Part shown: piece by piece, positions 1 to 8,248 of the stretch
Layout of the letters: each line of letters begins with the position of its first letter
Position numbering within the stretch: position 1 is the first letter of the stretch
Origin: CAVQCA01 sp963763115
Lineage (GTDB): Bacteria > Pseudomonadota > Gammaproteobacteria > UBA9214
Reading direction: 5' to 3'
Assembly: GCA_963763115.1 (NCBI GenBank)
Contig: CAVXNM010000016.1
Coordinates: 1 to 64,000 of the forward strand
DNA length: 64,000 nucleotides
Translations under genes and position numbers: made by a program
Notes under the pieces: generated by a model
What the model was told of the DNA's origin: nothing
The model's input: only the letters and a program-made list of their open reading frames with translations
The model's database searches: none

Positions 1-1902
1 CAGTTCCGCCGCCGAGGTGTACGGTCCGCCCGTCTGCTCGCTCAGCGCCTCAAAACGGATGTACCGCCCCGAGGTCGTCGTGAACAGCACCTCCTGCTCC
101 ACGGCACTGTTCGGAAATACCCCCGTCGCGACCGCCGTACCCCAGCTCACCCCGTCGGCGCTCACGTAAAACGCATAACTCTTCACCCGCCCGTTGATCC
201 CACCGTCCTGGCGCGGCAGATAACGGAACCCGTTCAGCGCGTACACCGCCCCCAGATCGATATCCAGCCGGTGCGGGTGCCCCGGCGCCGACCCCAGCCA
301 GTGCGTGTGCCAGAGCGTGTTCACATCGCCGTCAAACGCATTGACCGCCGCCCCGTTCTCACCCACCAGCTCCTCACTGTCGACCGCCTTCAGCGTCCAG
401 CCCGCTTGCGGGATCACCGTCGTCGTCGGCGGATCGATCACGTTCACCTGGATCGTCGCCGGCGTCGCATCCGCCAGCCCCAGACTGTCCGTTACCGTCA
501 GCCTCACCGTGTGCGTGCCCACCGTGTTGAACGTCACCGCACCCGGATCTGCCACCGTCGCAGCCGGCACCGTCGGGTCGCCAAACGTCCACACATAGGT
601 CAACGGCAGGTTGTTGTCCGGGTCACTGCCCGTCGCCGTGAAATTCAAGGCGCCGCCGACCACTACCGTGGCCCCGTCCGACGGCGTGTTGATCACCCCG
701 TTCGGCGCCAGGTTGCCGCCACCCACCGCCGTGCCCAGCACGTTCAGTTCCGCCGCCGAGGTGTACGGTCCGCCCGTCTGCTCGCTCAGCGCCTCAAAAC
801 GGATGTACCGCCCCGAGGTCGTCGTGAACAGCACCTCCTGCTCCACGGCACTGTTCGGAAATACCCCCGTCGCGACCGCCGTACCCCAGCTCACCCCGTC
901 GGCGCTCACGTAAAACGCATAACTCTTCACCCGCCCGTTGATCCCACCGTCCTGGCGCGGCAGATAACGGAACCCGTTCAGCGCGTACACCGCCCCCAGA
1001 TCAATATCCAGCCGGTGCGGGTGCCCCGGCGCCGACCCCAGCCAGTGCGTGTGCCAGAGCGTGTTCACGTCGCCGTCAAACGCGTTGACCGCCGCCCCGT
1101 TCTCGCCCACCAGCTCCTCACTGTCGACCGCCTTCAGCGTCCAGCCCGCTTGCGGGATCACCGTCGTCGTCGGTGGATCGATCACGTTCACCTGGATCGT
1201 CGCCGGCGTCGCATCCGCCAGCCCCAGACTGTCCGTTACCGTCAGCCTCACCGTGTGCGTGCCCACCGTGTTGAACGTCACCGCACCCGGATCTGCCACC
1301 GTCGCAGCCGGCACCGTTGGGTCGCCAAACGTCCACACATAGGTCAACGGCAGGTTGTTGTCCGGGTCACTGCCCGTCGCCGTGAAATTCAAGGCGCCGC
1401 CGACCACTACCGTGGCCCCGTCCGACGGCGTGTTGATCACCCCGTTCGGCGCCAGGTTGCCGCCACCCACCGCCGTGCCCAGCACGTTCAGTTCCGCCGC
1501 CGAGGTGTACGGTCCGCCCGTCTGCTCGCTCAGCGCCTCAAAACGGATGTACCGCCCCGAGGTCGTCGTGAACAGCACCTCCTGCTCCACGGCACTGTTC
1601 GGAAATACCCCCGTCGCGACCGCCGTACCCCAGCTCACCCCGTCGGCGCTCACGTAAAACGCATAACTCTTCACCCGCCCGTTGATCCCACCGTCCTGGC
1701 GCGGCAGATAACGGAACCCGTTCAGCGCGTACACCGCCCCCAGATCGATATCCAGCCGGTGCGGGTGTGCCGGCGCCGACCCCAGCCAGTGCGTGTGCCA
1801 GAGCGTGTTCACGTCGCCGTCAAACGCATTGACCGCCGCCCCGTTCTCGCCCACCAGCTCCTCACTGTCGACCGCCTTCAGCGTCCAGCCCGCTTGCGGG
1901 AT
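1..1902. repeat. Tandem 744-bp near-identical coding repeats
   Basis: Identical landmarks recur exactly 744 bp apart: CAGTTCCGCCGCC at 1, 745 and 1489; CCCGCTTGCGGGAT at 401, 1145 and 1889. About 2.6 copies are visible and the array continues past the left edge. Copies differ by only a few substitutions, many of them silent, and 744 is a multiple of three, so the reading frame of the minus-strand gene is kept. Each unit is one discoidin plus one PKD module. Confidence 0.95.
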
Positions 1903-1980
1903 GACAGCTGCAGCCACTGGGGCTACTTGAAGAACCAGCACTAGGGGGATCAGAAGGACAAACGTGCTCAACTGCTGCAT
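1..1980 (-). CDS. Secreted discoidin (F5/8 type C)/PKD repeat protein, partial
   Basis: Reads leftward from an ATG at 1980, with AGGTG just upstream, and stays open for 660 codons to the window edge, so the C-terminus is missing. Residues 1-25 are a signal peptide (hydrophobic FVLLIPLVLVL ending near VAAA). Then a galactose-binding/discoidin-like module of about 150 residues (VNAFDGDVNTLWHTHW, LDIDLGAVYALNGF, GRYIRFEAL) alternates with a PKD-like beta-sandwich (LTYVWTFGDP, TVRLTVTDS). The two modules together make a 248-residue unit that repeats in frame. Such modules bind glycans in exported adhesins, glycosidases and matrix proteins. No catalytic domain is visible in this part. It sits beside the polysaccharide locus, so a matrix or surface-binding role is plausible but inferred. 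Confidence 0.85.
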   Translation of the reverse strand, partial: MQQLSTFVLLIPLVLVLQVAPVAAAVIPQAGWTLKAVDSEELVGENGAAVNAFDGDVNTLWHTHWLGSAPAHPHRLDIDLGAVYALNGFRYLPRQDGGINGRVKSYAFYVSADGVSWGTAVATGVFPNSAVEQEVLFTTTSGRYIRFEALSEQTGGPYTSAAELNVLGTAVGGGNLAPNGVINTPSDGATVVVGGALNFTATGSDPDNNLPLTYVWTFGDPTVPAATVADPGAVTFNTVGTHTVRLTVTDSLGLADATPATIQVNVIDPPTTTVIPQAGWTLKAVDSEELVGENGAAVNAFDGDVNTLWHTHWLGSAPGHPHRLDIDLGAVYALNGFRYLPRQDGGINGRVKSYAFYVSADGVSWGTAVATGVFPNSAVEQEVLFTTTSGRYIRFEALSEQTGGPYTSAAELNVLGTAVGGGNLAPNGVINTPSDGATVVVGGALNFTATGSDPDNNLPLTYVWTFGDPTVPAATVADPGAVTFNTVGTHTVRLTVTDSLGLADATPATIQVNVIDPPTTTVIPQAGWTLKAVDSEELVGENGAAVNAFDGDVNTLWHTHWLGSAPGHPHRLDIDLGAVYALNGFRYLPRQDGGINGRVKSYAFYVSADGVSWGTAVATGVFPNSAVEQEVLFTTTSGRYIRFEALSEQTGGPYTSAAEL

Positions 1981-2274
1981 CGGTACACCTGCGACGCTCT
2001 AATGGCGCGTCAGCATACTTTTTCGGGTTATTGTGTCTTTAACTCGGCAACCACTGAGGAAAGACCGCTACTGGATTACCACTTTACGTTATTATGCCGC
2101 CCGGATCCATCACGCTGCGGACATGGGCGTCGGACCAAGCCCGAACTCTCGTCGAACAACAGACACCCCAGTATAGCTCACCGGCCAGCAGGCTGCTTCG
2201 CACCTAAAATCCAGCAACCCATGACAACCATTTGTAAATAAGAATATTCCTACACGGGCGCAGGCATCTGTCGG

Positions 2275-2973
2275 CTATGCGGATCCAAGATCTTTCTTGA
2301 GTTTGTCGTACCTGCTGAACACGCTTCCCTTCGACAAGTACTTCCTCAGGCACACGGTTTCATAGGTGGAGAACTTGTCCGTATCGATGGAATGGAACCA
2401 GGCGTCCTCTTGAATTTCAATGATATCCAGCTTTTCAAGGAACTCTTCATTGATCTGTTCCCTCGGAATGATGACCGCGCCGCTATCATCGCAAACCGCT
2501 ATTGTGCCTTCGTAGCGTTGCCGCAATTCCGCCAACAGCTCCGGGTCTGGTGGTGTTTCGTTTTTCACGTTATAACACCCGATCGGTGTAAAACCCCGGG
2601 ACCAGGCAGGCCAGTTCCACTGGCGCAGGTCACTGTGGTCACGCAACAGTCCGTTGACTATAACTGCAGCGGCATTCCTGTACAGGATCAGGAATTTTGT
2701 CACCAGCTGACCGAACACGGCGTAATCGCCGCAGTCGATTGCTTCGACAACGACGACATCGCCGGGCTGTACATCCTGAAGCTGTTCATGAAGCTCCCAG
2801 TTGCTTGAATTGTAGGCATAGGCAAATCGAACCCGTCCGGTGCGGAAATGACCGAAGTTGATCGGCTTGACATGTGGCAGTGCACCGGTCTTTCCCAGAC
2901 AATCGGAAACCTGCGAGGTTGAAATGCGGTTATTCTGGATTCGCTTGACGATCTCTTCTTCAACGGCTGTCAT
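2275..2973 (-). CDS. RraA-like / HMG-aldolase-family protein
   Basis: A complete 232-residue protein of the RraA-like (formerly demethylmenaquinone methyltransferase-like) fold. Family members are metal-dependent aldolases or decarboxylases of oxaloacetate-type acids, or RNase E inhibitors. The family signature lies in the middle: an acidic stretch PGDVVVVEA, the Gly of FGQLV, and NGLLRDHSDL, whose Arg-Asp pair binds substrate and metal. RraA itself is about 160 residues, so the extra C-terminal 60 residues point to the longer aldolase-like group. It lies downstream of the broken PLP decarboxylase on the same strand with an 87-bp gap, so the two may once have been co-expressed. The substrate is unknown. 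Confidence 0.7.
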   Translation of the reverse strand: MTAVEEEIVKRIQNNRISTSQVSDCLGKTGALPHVKPINFGHFRTGRVRFAYAYNSSNWELHEQLQDVQPGDVVVVEAIDCGDYAVFGQLVTKFLILYRNAAAVIVNGLLRDHSDLRQWNWPAWSRGFTPIGCYNVKNETPPDPELLAELRQRYEGTIAVCDDSGAVIIPREQINEEFLEKLDIIEIQEDAWFHSIDTDKFSTYETVCLRKYLSKGSVFSRYDKLKKDLGSA

Positions 2974-3060
2974 GGTACTAGTCCCCTGTTGTAGATAGTG
3001 GCAAACAGTTAACCCGGCGCACCGGGTATGTGCCGAGTTATCACAGTGACATGGCTTGGC

Positions 3061-4441
3061 TCAGGATATTAGACTGTTCAGACCTGCGACTAACACGTCA
3101 ATATCCTGCCGTTGCGTCCGAAAATTTGTCACACAGGCACGCAAACACGGCGTCTTATTTTGTAAATGGGTCCGTGAAATCCACGCAACATGATCGCGGG
3201 CGAGATCTTTGACCAGGTCGTCTAACGAAATATTCTTTTCCATAATCCTGGCGTGAGTGAAGCAAACCACAGGCAACGCCGTCTTATTCAGAACGTCCCA
3301 GCCGCTTTTCCGCAACTCATTGCGAAGGTATTCACCCATGCCAGCCTGGTGCTCCAGTCGGTCCGCAATCCCCGGAAGACCCAGCTCAGCCAGCATGATA
3401 AACACCTTCAGCCCGGTAAAGCGCCTGCCCCACTGCATCGTCGTGAGAAAATGATAAACCCGGCCATCGTCCTGGCGCTTGGGCACGTAGGCGGCTTCGG
3501 TTGTGAACGCCTGCATCACAGCAGTTCGGTGCTTGCAGAAGAACATTCCCGTCGCGGCTGATACGGACAGCCATTTGTGCGCATCAAACGTCAGGGAATC
3601 CGCCTGCTCGATGCCCGCCAGTTCCGGTCGCAGGCGATCGGAAAGCGCCGCCGCACCGCCCCACGCGGCGTCCGCATGAAACCATACATCATGCCTCTGA
3701 CAAAAGTCGGCTATCCTGTCCAGCGGATCTATGACACCGGCGTTGGGCGTACCGGCTGTACCTACCACCATTAACGGTGCAGAGCCTTCGGCGCGATCTG
3801 TCTCGAACTGCTTTTCCAGCTGTTGCAAATCCATGCACAGCACGGCGTCTGTCGGAACCAGTCTCAGAGCTTCCCGCCCCAGACCCGAGATATGGGCGAT
3901 CTTCTCGAAGGAATGATGCGCCTCTTCAGACACGTAGATCAGCGGCTGTGCCTCTAATGCACGCAAGCCGTTTGTTCCGTACTCCGGAAATCTGTGTGTG
4001 AGCGCGGCTATCACCGCGGTCTGGTTTGCCTCGGAGCCCCCGTTTGTGAAATTGGCTATGCCGGTCGTCGGCATCAAAGCCGAACCGTGGGGCCAATACG
4101 GTCAGGGTATATTGTTCGATCTCGTTAGCCGCAGGCGCCAGATCCCAGGTGGCAAGCTGCGGGTTGTACAGGGCGGCCAGTGCATCGCCAATGACCGAGG
4201 AAAGGTCGGTGCCGGGCCTGAACAGACCCAGGTGTCTGGGGTGGTTACTGTGGGCATTCCACGCGCGCAGCATGAACACAACATCCTGGAAAACCTGAGA
4301 AATTGCAGCGGGTTGTTGGAAATCATAGCGGTGCAGAAATGCCCTGATTTCCGCCGGTGTGACGTCCGATGTGAGCGGAATTTCGCGAACGTCTGAATAG
4401 AACTTATCGATTTCTTCTTTGAGTTCTTCGGTGACACTCAT
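3061..4441 (-). pseudogene. PLP-dependent amino-acid decarboxylase, frameshifted
   Basis: Group II pyridoxal-phosphate decarboxylase (glutamate/tyrosine/aromatic amino-acid type). The N-terminal ~125 residues read from the ATG at 4441 (HPRHLGLFRPG, NPQLATWDLAPA). The rest reads in another frame from about 4064: TNGGSEANQ, the PLP Asp in WFHADAAWGG and the Schiff-base Lys in DAHKWLSV. Joined length is about 460 residues, near the family norm of 470-500, and every catalytic landmark survives. The break lies near 4063. Removing one C of a CC pair on the coding strand gives a continuous DDGIANFTNGGSEAN. It may be a recent pseudogene or a sequence error. The substrate cannot be told from the sequence. 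Confidence 0.8.
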
Positions 4442-4571
4442 CTACTTAATTACTCAGTACTATCTGACGACATAGTACTATATACCACAGTATATTAAAG
4501 TAAACTTGAGAGTTGCATAAAAAAATCCCTGCCCGGATTCGCCCTAACCCTGTTGTTTAGGGGTTACATGG

Positions 4572-4668
4572 CTGGCAACGGCTCTGTTGCTCCGACCTTG
4601 GCCGATGCCATCCTCGACCGCCTGGTACACAGTACCTATCGGCTGACACTCAAGGGCGAGCCGGGCGG
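4572..4668 (+). mobile_element. IS21-type IstB 3'-end remnant
   Basis: A short stretch translates as PTLADAILDRLVHSTYRL followed by LKGE, the characteristic C-terminal segment of IstB-like ATP-binding helper proteins of IS21-family elements (usual form DPTLADAILDRLVHNAYRI.L.GE). Only about 30 codons remain, with no IstA and no complete ends. It runs straight into an IS3-type fragment. Confidence 0.7.
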
Positions 4669-5034
4669 AGCGTCAAGAATGTATGCCGCGAGCACGGCGT
4701 GTCGGAGGCGACGGACTACAAACCGGAAGGCGAGGTTCGGCGGCATGGAGGCGGCCGATATCAAGCGGCTGAAGCATCTCGAGGAGGAGAACCGGCACCT
4801 GAAGCAGATGTTCGCCGATCTGAGCCTCGAGAATCGCACCCTGAAGGACGTGATCAGAAAAAAGCTCCAAGGCCAGCAGAAAAGCGAGAACTGGTGGACT
4901 GCATGGTTACAACCCACGACATGAGCATTCGCCGCAGCTGTCAGGCGGTAGAGTTGAGCCGCAGCGTCTACCACAGTTATCAAATAGCAAAACTCGAGGG
5001 GGATACTGCCCGTGTGTTGCAAATATTCGCATGA
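4669..5034 (+). mobile_element. Degraded IS3-family orfA/orfB
   Basis: Three frames carry pieces of an IS3 transposase. VCREHGVSEATDY (frame of 4699) is the end of the helix-turn-helix of OrfA. GGMEAADIKRLKHLEEENRH then LKQMFADLSLENRTLKDVI (frame of 4553) is the OrfA leucine zipper. ELVDCMVTTHDMSIRRSCQ with SRSVYHSYQ (frame of 4699 again) is the start of OrfB. The DDE catalytic core is absent. It is inactive and internally frameshifted. Confidence 0.8.
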
Positions 5035-5087
5035 ACCGTATGATATTTGTATTAGACAATATTACGAACAATCTGTTTGTGCGATGA

Positions 5088-5435
5088 CCCGCGTCCTACA
5101 ACCCTTCCGCCTCCTCAATCGCTCTGGCCGCCTGACTTCATCGTCGCCAACAGGCGGTCATCTGCTATCTGATCGAAGAGCACCCTGTAATCAACGATCA
5201 AATCTAAGGACAGCGACTTGTGTTTACTGACGAGCAGCGGATACGACTAGTCGTGAAAGCCAAGGTCCTTGGTCGCCTGTTACTTCATGAACTCGAGACG
5301 CTCGTCGCGCCCTATGCGCTTCTCGCCGGGCACCGTAAGCTCAATTCGAAGAAGTGGACCTATGCCAGAAAGGGACAGGGTCAAACCCGCGTCGTGCAAC
5401 AGAACACGGTCCAAAAAAACCCTGAAATGGCATGA
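5088..5435 (+). mobile_element. Integrase-core transposase 5' remnant
   Basis: From about 5115 the frames read LWPPDFIVANRR, then QQAVICYLIEEH, a TAA stop near 5205, then TDEQRIRLVVKAKVLGR with ETLVAP and LLAGHRKLNSKKW. This is the N-terminal part of a common rve-type transposase family (TDEQR.RLA.KAK.LGR...W.RKL.A.K). One frameshift and one in-frame stop are present, and everything past the first ~110 codons is missing, including the DDE residues. Confidence 0.7.
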
Positions 5436-5598
5436 CATAGAACAGGCACTGGATCGAGAGAGTGTTGAGTTTTGCACTCTACGGAGTAACCGCTGTTCAA
5501 TAGTCTTGGACTTCAGAGAAGAGCGCTTTTATTGTTCTTTATGCTTCATTTATTGTTCTTAATGGTCGATTTGCCTTCCCGATATAGGAATTTATAGT

Positions 5599-6567
5599 AT
5601 GAATGAGTTCTTTATTCACCGTTCATTCTGTCCAGCCTGTCGATCAGCCGACGTGCGTACTCTAAAAAGTTGCTCATACACGGAATCGCCTCTCAAAGAA
5701 TATTTGCACGATTTCTATAAAGACTTGGGTCCCGGGATTCCTTTAGAATTTCTTGACGGTAGTGAATTTGTCCTTGATGAATGCAGCAACTGTGGTTTGG
5801 TGTATCAGAATCAAGTCCCCGATAATTTTCTCCTTAAGAAACTCTATGACGAATGGATCGATCCCGAGATAATCCACGAGATGTATAAAAAGAATTTTAG
5901 AGCGCGCTATTTCTTTTGGCTTGCTAAAGAAACAACCCGGATTCTTGAGCATTTGGATAAACCACCCGCTTCTATTAGCTTCCTCGATTTCGGCATGGGA
6001 TGGGGAAATTGGTGCATGATTGCCAAGGGATTCGGCTGTGACGTTTATGGTACGGACCTGGCGGATACCCGAATGGATCAAGCGCGTGAGCTGGGTGTCA
6101 AACCGGTGCCTTGGGAGGAACTCGGCAACCATAAGTTTGACGTCATCAACGCCGAACAAGTTTTCGAACACCTAACTGATCCGCTTGAAACGTTGATGTA
6201 TCTTAAAACCGCATTGAAACCTGAAGGTATTATCCGAATCAACGTTCCTCCGGGCTGGGACGTAAAAAGAAGATTGGATAGCTGGAATTGGCAGGCGCAG
6301 GAAGGCGATCCTGACTGGTTGAACATGGTCGCCCCCTTGCAACACATTAATTGTTATAACTATAACGCACTCTTAACTATGGGTACGGTAGCGGGTCTCA
6401 ATGTTGTAGAGACTGCCAAATTAGACGAAGATAATACAAGAAGATCGGTTTGCGACAAATTAAAACAAGCGATTAAACCGATGTATTACGCCATTCGTCC
6501 CTCAAAGCGACACTCGAATTCACTTGAGCGATCTGGGTGCATAGTCCTCAGAGGTGGACCCCGGTAG
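5599..6567 (+). CDS. SAM-dependent methyltransferase with zinc ribbon
   Basis: A 322-residue class I methyltransferase. The first ~75 residues hold two Cys pairs (CPACRSADV and CSNCGLVYQ) typical of the zinc-binding N-terminal module of sugar-cluster methyltransferases. The Rossmann core follows: motif I LDFGMGWGNW at ~130 and the acidic strand end DVYGTDLA. EQVFEHLTDPLETL is the usual post-motif segment, ending with IRINVPP. It probably methylates a sugar or lipid-linked glycan of this locus. It is one of few rightward genes here and is flanked on both sides by IS remnants. The last residues (VLRGGPR) may have been altered by the adjacent IS3 fragment. Confidence 0.75.
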   Translation: MNEFFIHRSFCPACRSADVRTLKSCSYTESPLKEYLHDFYKDLGPGIPLEFLDGSEFVLDECSNCGLVYQNQVPDNFLLKKLYDEWIDPEIIHEMYKKNFRARYFFWLAKETTRILEHLDKPPASISFLDFGMGWGNWCMIAKGFGCDVYGTDLADTRMDQARELGVKPVPWEELGNHKFDVINAEQVFEHLTDPLETLMYLKTALKPEGIIRINVPPGWDVKRRLDSWNWQAQEGDPDWLNMVAPLQHINCYNYNALLTMGTVAGLNVVETAKLDEDNTRRSVCDKLKQAIKPMYYAIRPSKRHSNSLERSGCIVLRGGPR

Positions 6568-6703
6568 CCGGACAGGGATGAAGAAAGTTTAAGTGTCTTC
6601 TGCGAAGAGAGTCAATGTGATGACAGGAGTAGAAGATGAAGAGGAAACGTCGTAATCATTCAGCGAGTTTCAAGGCGAAAGTAGCAATGGCTGCAATCCG
6701 GGG
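6553..6703 (+). mobile_element. IS3-family left-end remnant
   Basis: An ATG at 6636, preceded by AGGAG, begins MKRKRRNHSASFKAKVAMAA, the usual N-terminus of an IS3-family OrfA (MKRKRRNHS..FKAKVA). The similarity stops abruptly at about 6700, just before the next gene. The upstream stretch from 6553 (TGGACCCCGGTAGCCGGACA) resembles an IS3 left end, so the terminal inverted repeat may begin at the 3' end of the methyltransferase gene. No remaining orfB lies here. Confidence 0.65.
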
Positions 6704-6712
6704 TCCATTTCT

Positions 6713-8248
6713 ATGAATCTGCATTACACGATGATGGCCCACTGGCCTCCGCTGGCGTGGCTGGCTGAATGTTCTGTTGGCGACGCGACTATCCGCGTAT
6801 TTCATGGAAACCGGGTCGAAACACGGGAAAACTGGTTTTGTGAAGCCGTTTGGGCCGGGGACTTTCCGGCAGGCGACCTCGACAAAACCGACATCGTGGC
6901 AGGAACCGGCGGCCGAATCCGTGAACACGGCCTGTGTTTCGTTTCCCCGGGCTCGAATATCAACCGCCTGCATTCCCTCCTGACAGGCGTTACAACGCTC
7001 GTTTCCAATTCCCTGATTTGTTTACTGGCACGGGTCGATGCCCGGCCGGATCTCGCCTACCTGGCATATTCGACCGACTATGGCGAATACAAACATACCG
7101 TGTTTGGCGACCATTCTATTGAATTTCCCAGCACCGCCGGACCGGTGCAGTTAACGTATGTCGCTAATCTGCATTGGGACGGTGATCGGCTCAGCGAGCG
7201 TGAAAAATCCTATAGCACCCCTGAGCTTGGCAGTTTCAGCGACTACTCGGCGTTCATGCATCGCTCAATGGAGTCATTCGCAGCCAACGCCATGCACCGT
7301 GAACGATCACACCCTTTGAAACTGGTATGCGGTATGTCGAATGGTTACGATTCGCCGGCGGTGGCCGCCCTGGCTCATGCAGTGGAAGGTTTCGAGACCT
7401 TCACCCTGGCCACTGACCGGCAGGGTACCGATGACAGCGGTGAGGCCATCGCTGCGGCTCTCGGGATTCCGTGTCACGTCCTTGCACGTGATAGCCGGTT
7501 TACCTCTCCGCTTGCCGAGGTGCCTTTCCTCGCCGCCTCCGGCAGCGTCGGCGATCTGGCCTTCAAACCGGCTGAAACACTGTTGCAGAATTCAGTACTC
7601 CTCACAGGTTTTGGTGGTGACCTCATATGGGACAAGAAGACCCCGCCGTCCGAAAAAATCCCGATTGGCGACGGGAGCATGCTGGGCTCTTCGGAGTACC
7701 GGCTCTGGAACGGATACATCAATTGCGCCGTGCCTTTCTGGGGCATAAGACAACTGGATGACATCATCCGCATCAGCAACTCCCCTGAGATGAAGCCCTG
7801 GGACATAGAGGGGGACTACAGCAGACCGACCTGTCGTCGCATTGTCGAAACTGCCGGCGTATCCCGGTCCATGTTCGGCTATGGCAAACAGGGCGTATCG
7901 GCTGTACCGCGTGCCAGACCAGAGTATCTGAGCCCGGCGTCACTGGAAGATCTGCTGGCTTGGCTGATGGAGCAAGGTGGCCAAATGCATGATCGCCGCA
8001 TCTCTCTGCCGCGACCGGCGCTGGGTCGCTTTCTGGATCGCATCGCCATTCCGTTGACGGATATCGCGGGCATCCTGGATCGAATACGCCGGCGTCGCGG
8101 TTTCAGATGGCTGACCGCCCCGGCACGCGCTTTCAAAGAAAAGGTCACAGGACCGTATTATCACCATAGTTACTATATACACTGGGCGATTGATCGTGCC
8201 AAACGGCGCTACGACAATTCCGTGCCTGCCGACGCCCCCGAACTCTAG
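6713..8248 (+). CDS. Asparagine-synthetase-like PP-loop protein
   Basis: A 511-residue protein related to the ATP-pyrophosphatase half of asparagine synthetase. The PP-loop is LVCGMSNGYDSPAVAALA near residue 205; the canonical SGG.DS is changed to SNGYDS. The N-terminal ~190 residues take the place of the glutaminase domain but lack the MC start and Cys nucleophile, so it cannot hydrolyse glutamine in the usual way. Such AsnB-like proteins occur in exopolysaccharide loci and are thought to amidate sugars or peptides. It converges with the GT4 gene, their ends overlapping by 4 bp. The start is 10 nt beyond the IS3 remnant, so the original promoter may be lost. Confidence 0.65.
   Translation: MNLHYTMMAHWPPLAWLAECSVGDATIRVFHGNRVETRENWFCEAVWAGDFPAGDLDKTDIVAGTGGRIREHGLCFVSPGSNINRLHSLLTGVTTLVSNSLICLLARVDARPDLAYLAYSTDYGEYKHTVFGDHSIEFPSTAGPVQLTYVANLHWDGDRLSEREKSYSTPELGSFSDYSAFMHRSMESFAANAMHRERSHPLKLVCGMSNGYDSPAVAALAHAVEGFETFTLATDRQGTDDSGEAIAAALGIPCHVLARDSRFTSPLAEVPFLAASGSVGDLAFKPAETLLQNSVLLTGFGGDLIWDKKTPPSEKIPIGDGSMLGSSEYRLWNGYINCAVPFWGIRQLDDIIRISNSPEMKPWDIEGDYSRPTCRRIVETAGVSRSMFGYGKQGVSAVPRARPEYLSPASLEDLLAWLMEQGGQMHDRRISLPRPALGRFLDRIAIPLTDIAGILDRIRRRRGFRWLTAPARAFKEKVTGPYYHHSYYIHWAIDRAKRRYDNSVPADAPEL

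Noticed and set aside
1..1902. Regularly spaced repeats that might suggest a CRISPR array
   Set aside because: The repeat unit is 744 bp and fully coding, with no short repeat-spacer pattern.
271..1944. Long rightward ORF of 557 codons rich in Arg, His and Pro
   Set aside because: It is the antisense shadow of the leftward discoidin/PKD repeats. Its composition (Arg/His/Val runs) is not protein-like, while the minus strand has a signal peptide and known domains.
2002..2241. 79-codon rightward ORF between the repeat protein and the RraA-like gene
   Set aside because: No ribosome-binding site, no similarity recognised, and composition unlike a real protein; treated as intergenic.
5599..6567. 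Idea that the methyltransferase is IS cargo in a composite transposon
   Set aside because: The flanking IS fragments belong to different families or ends and no matching pair of intact terminal repeats is visible.
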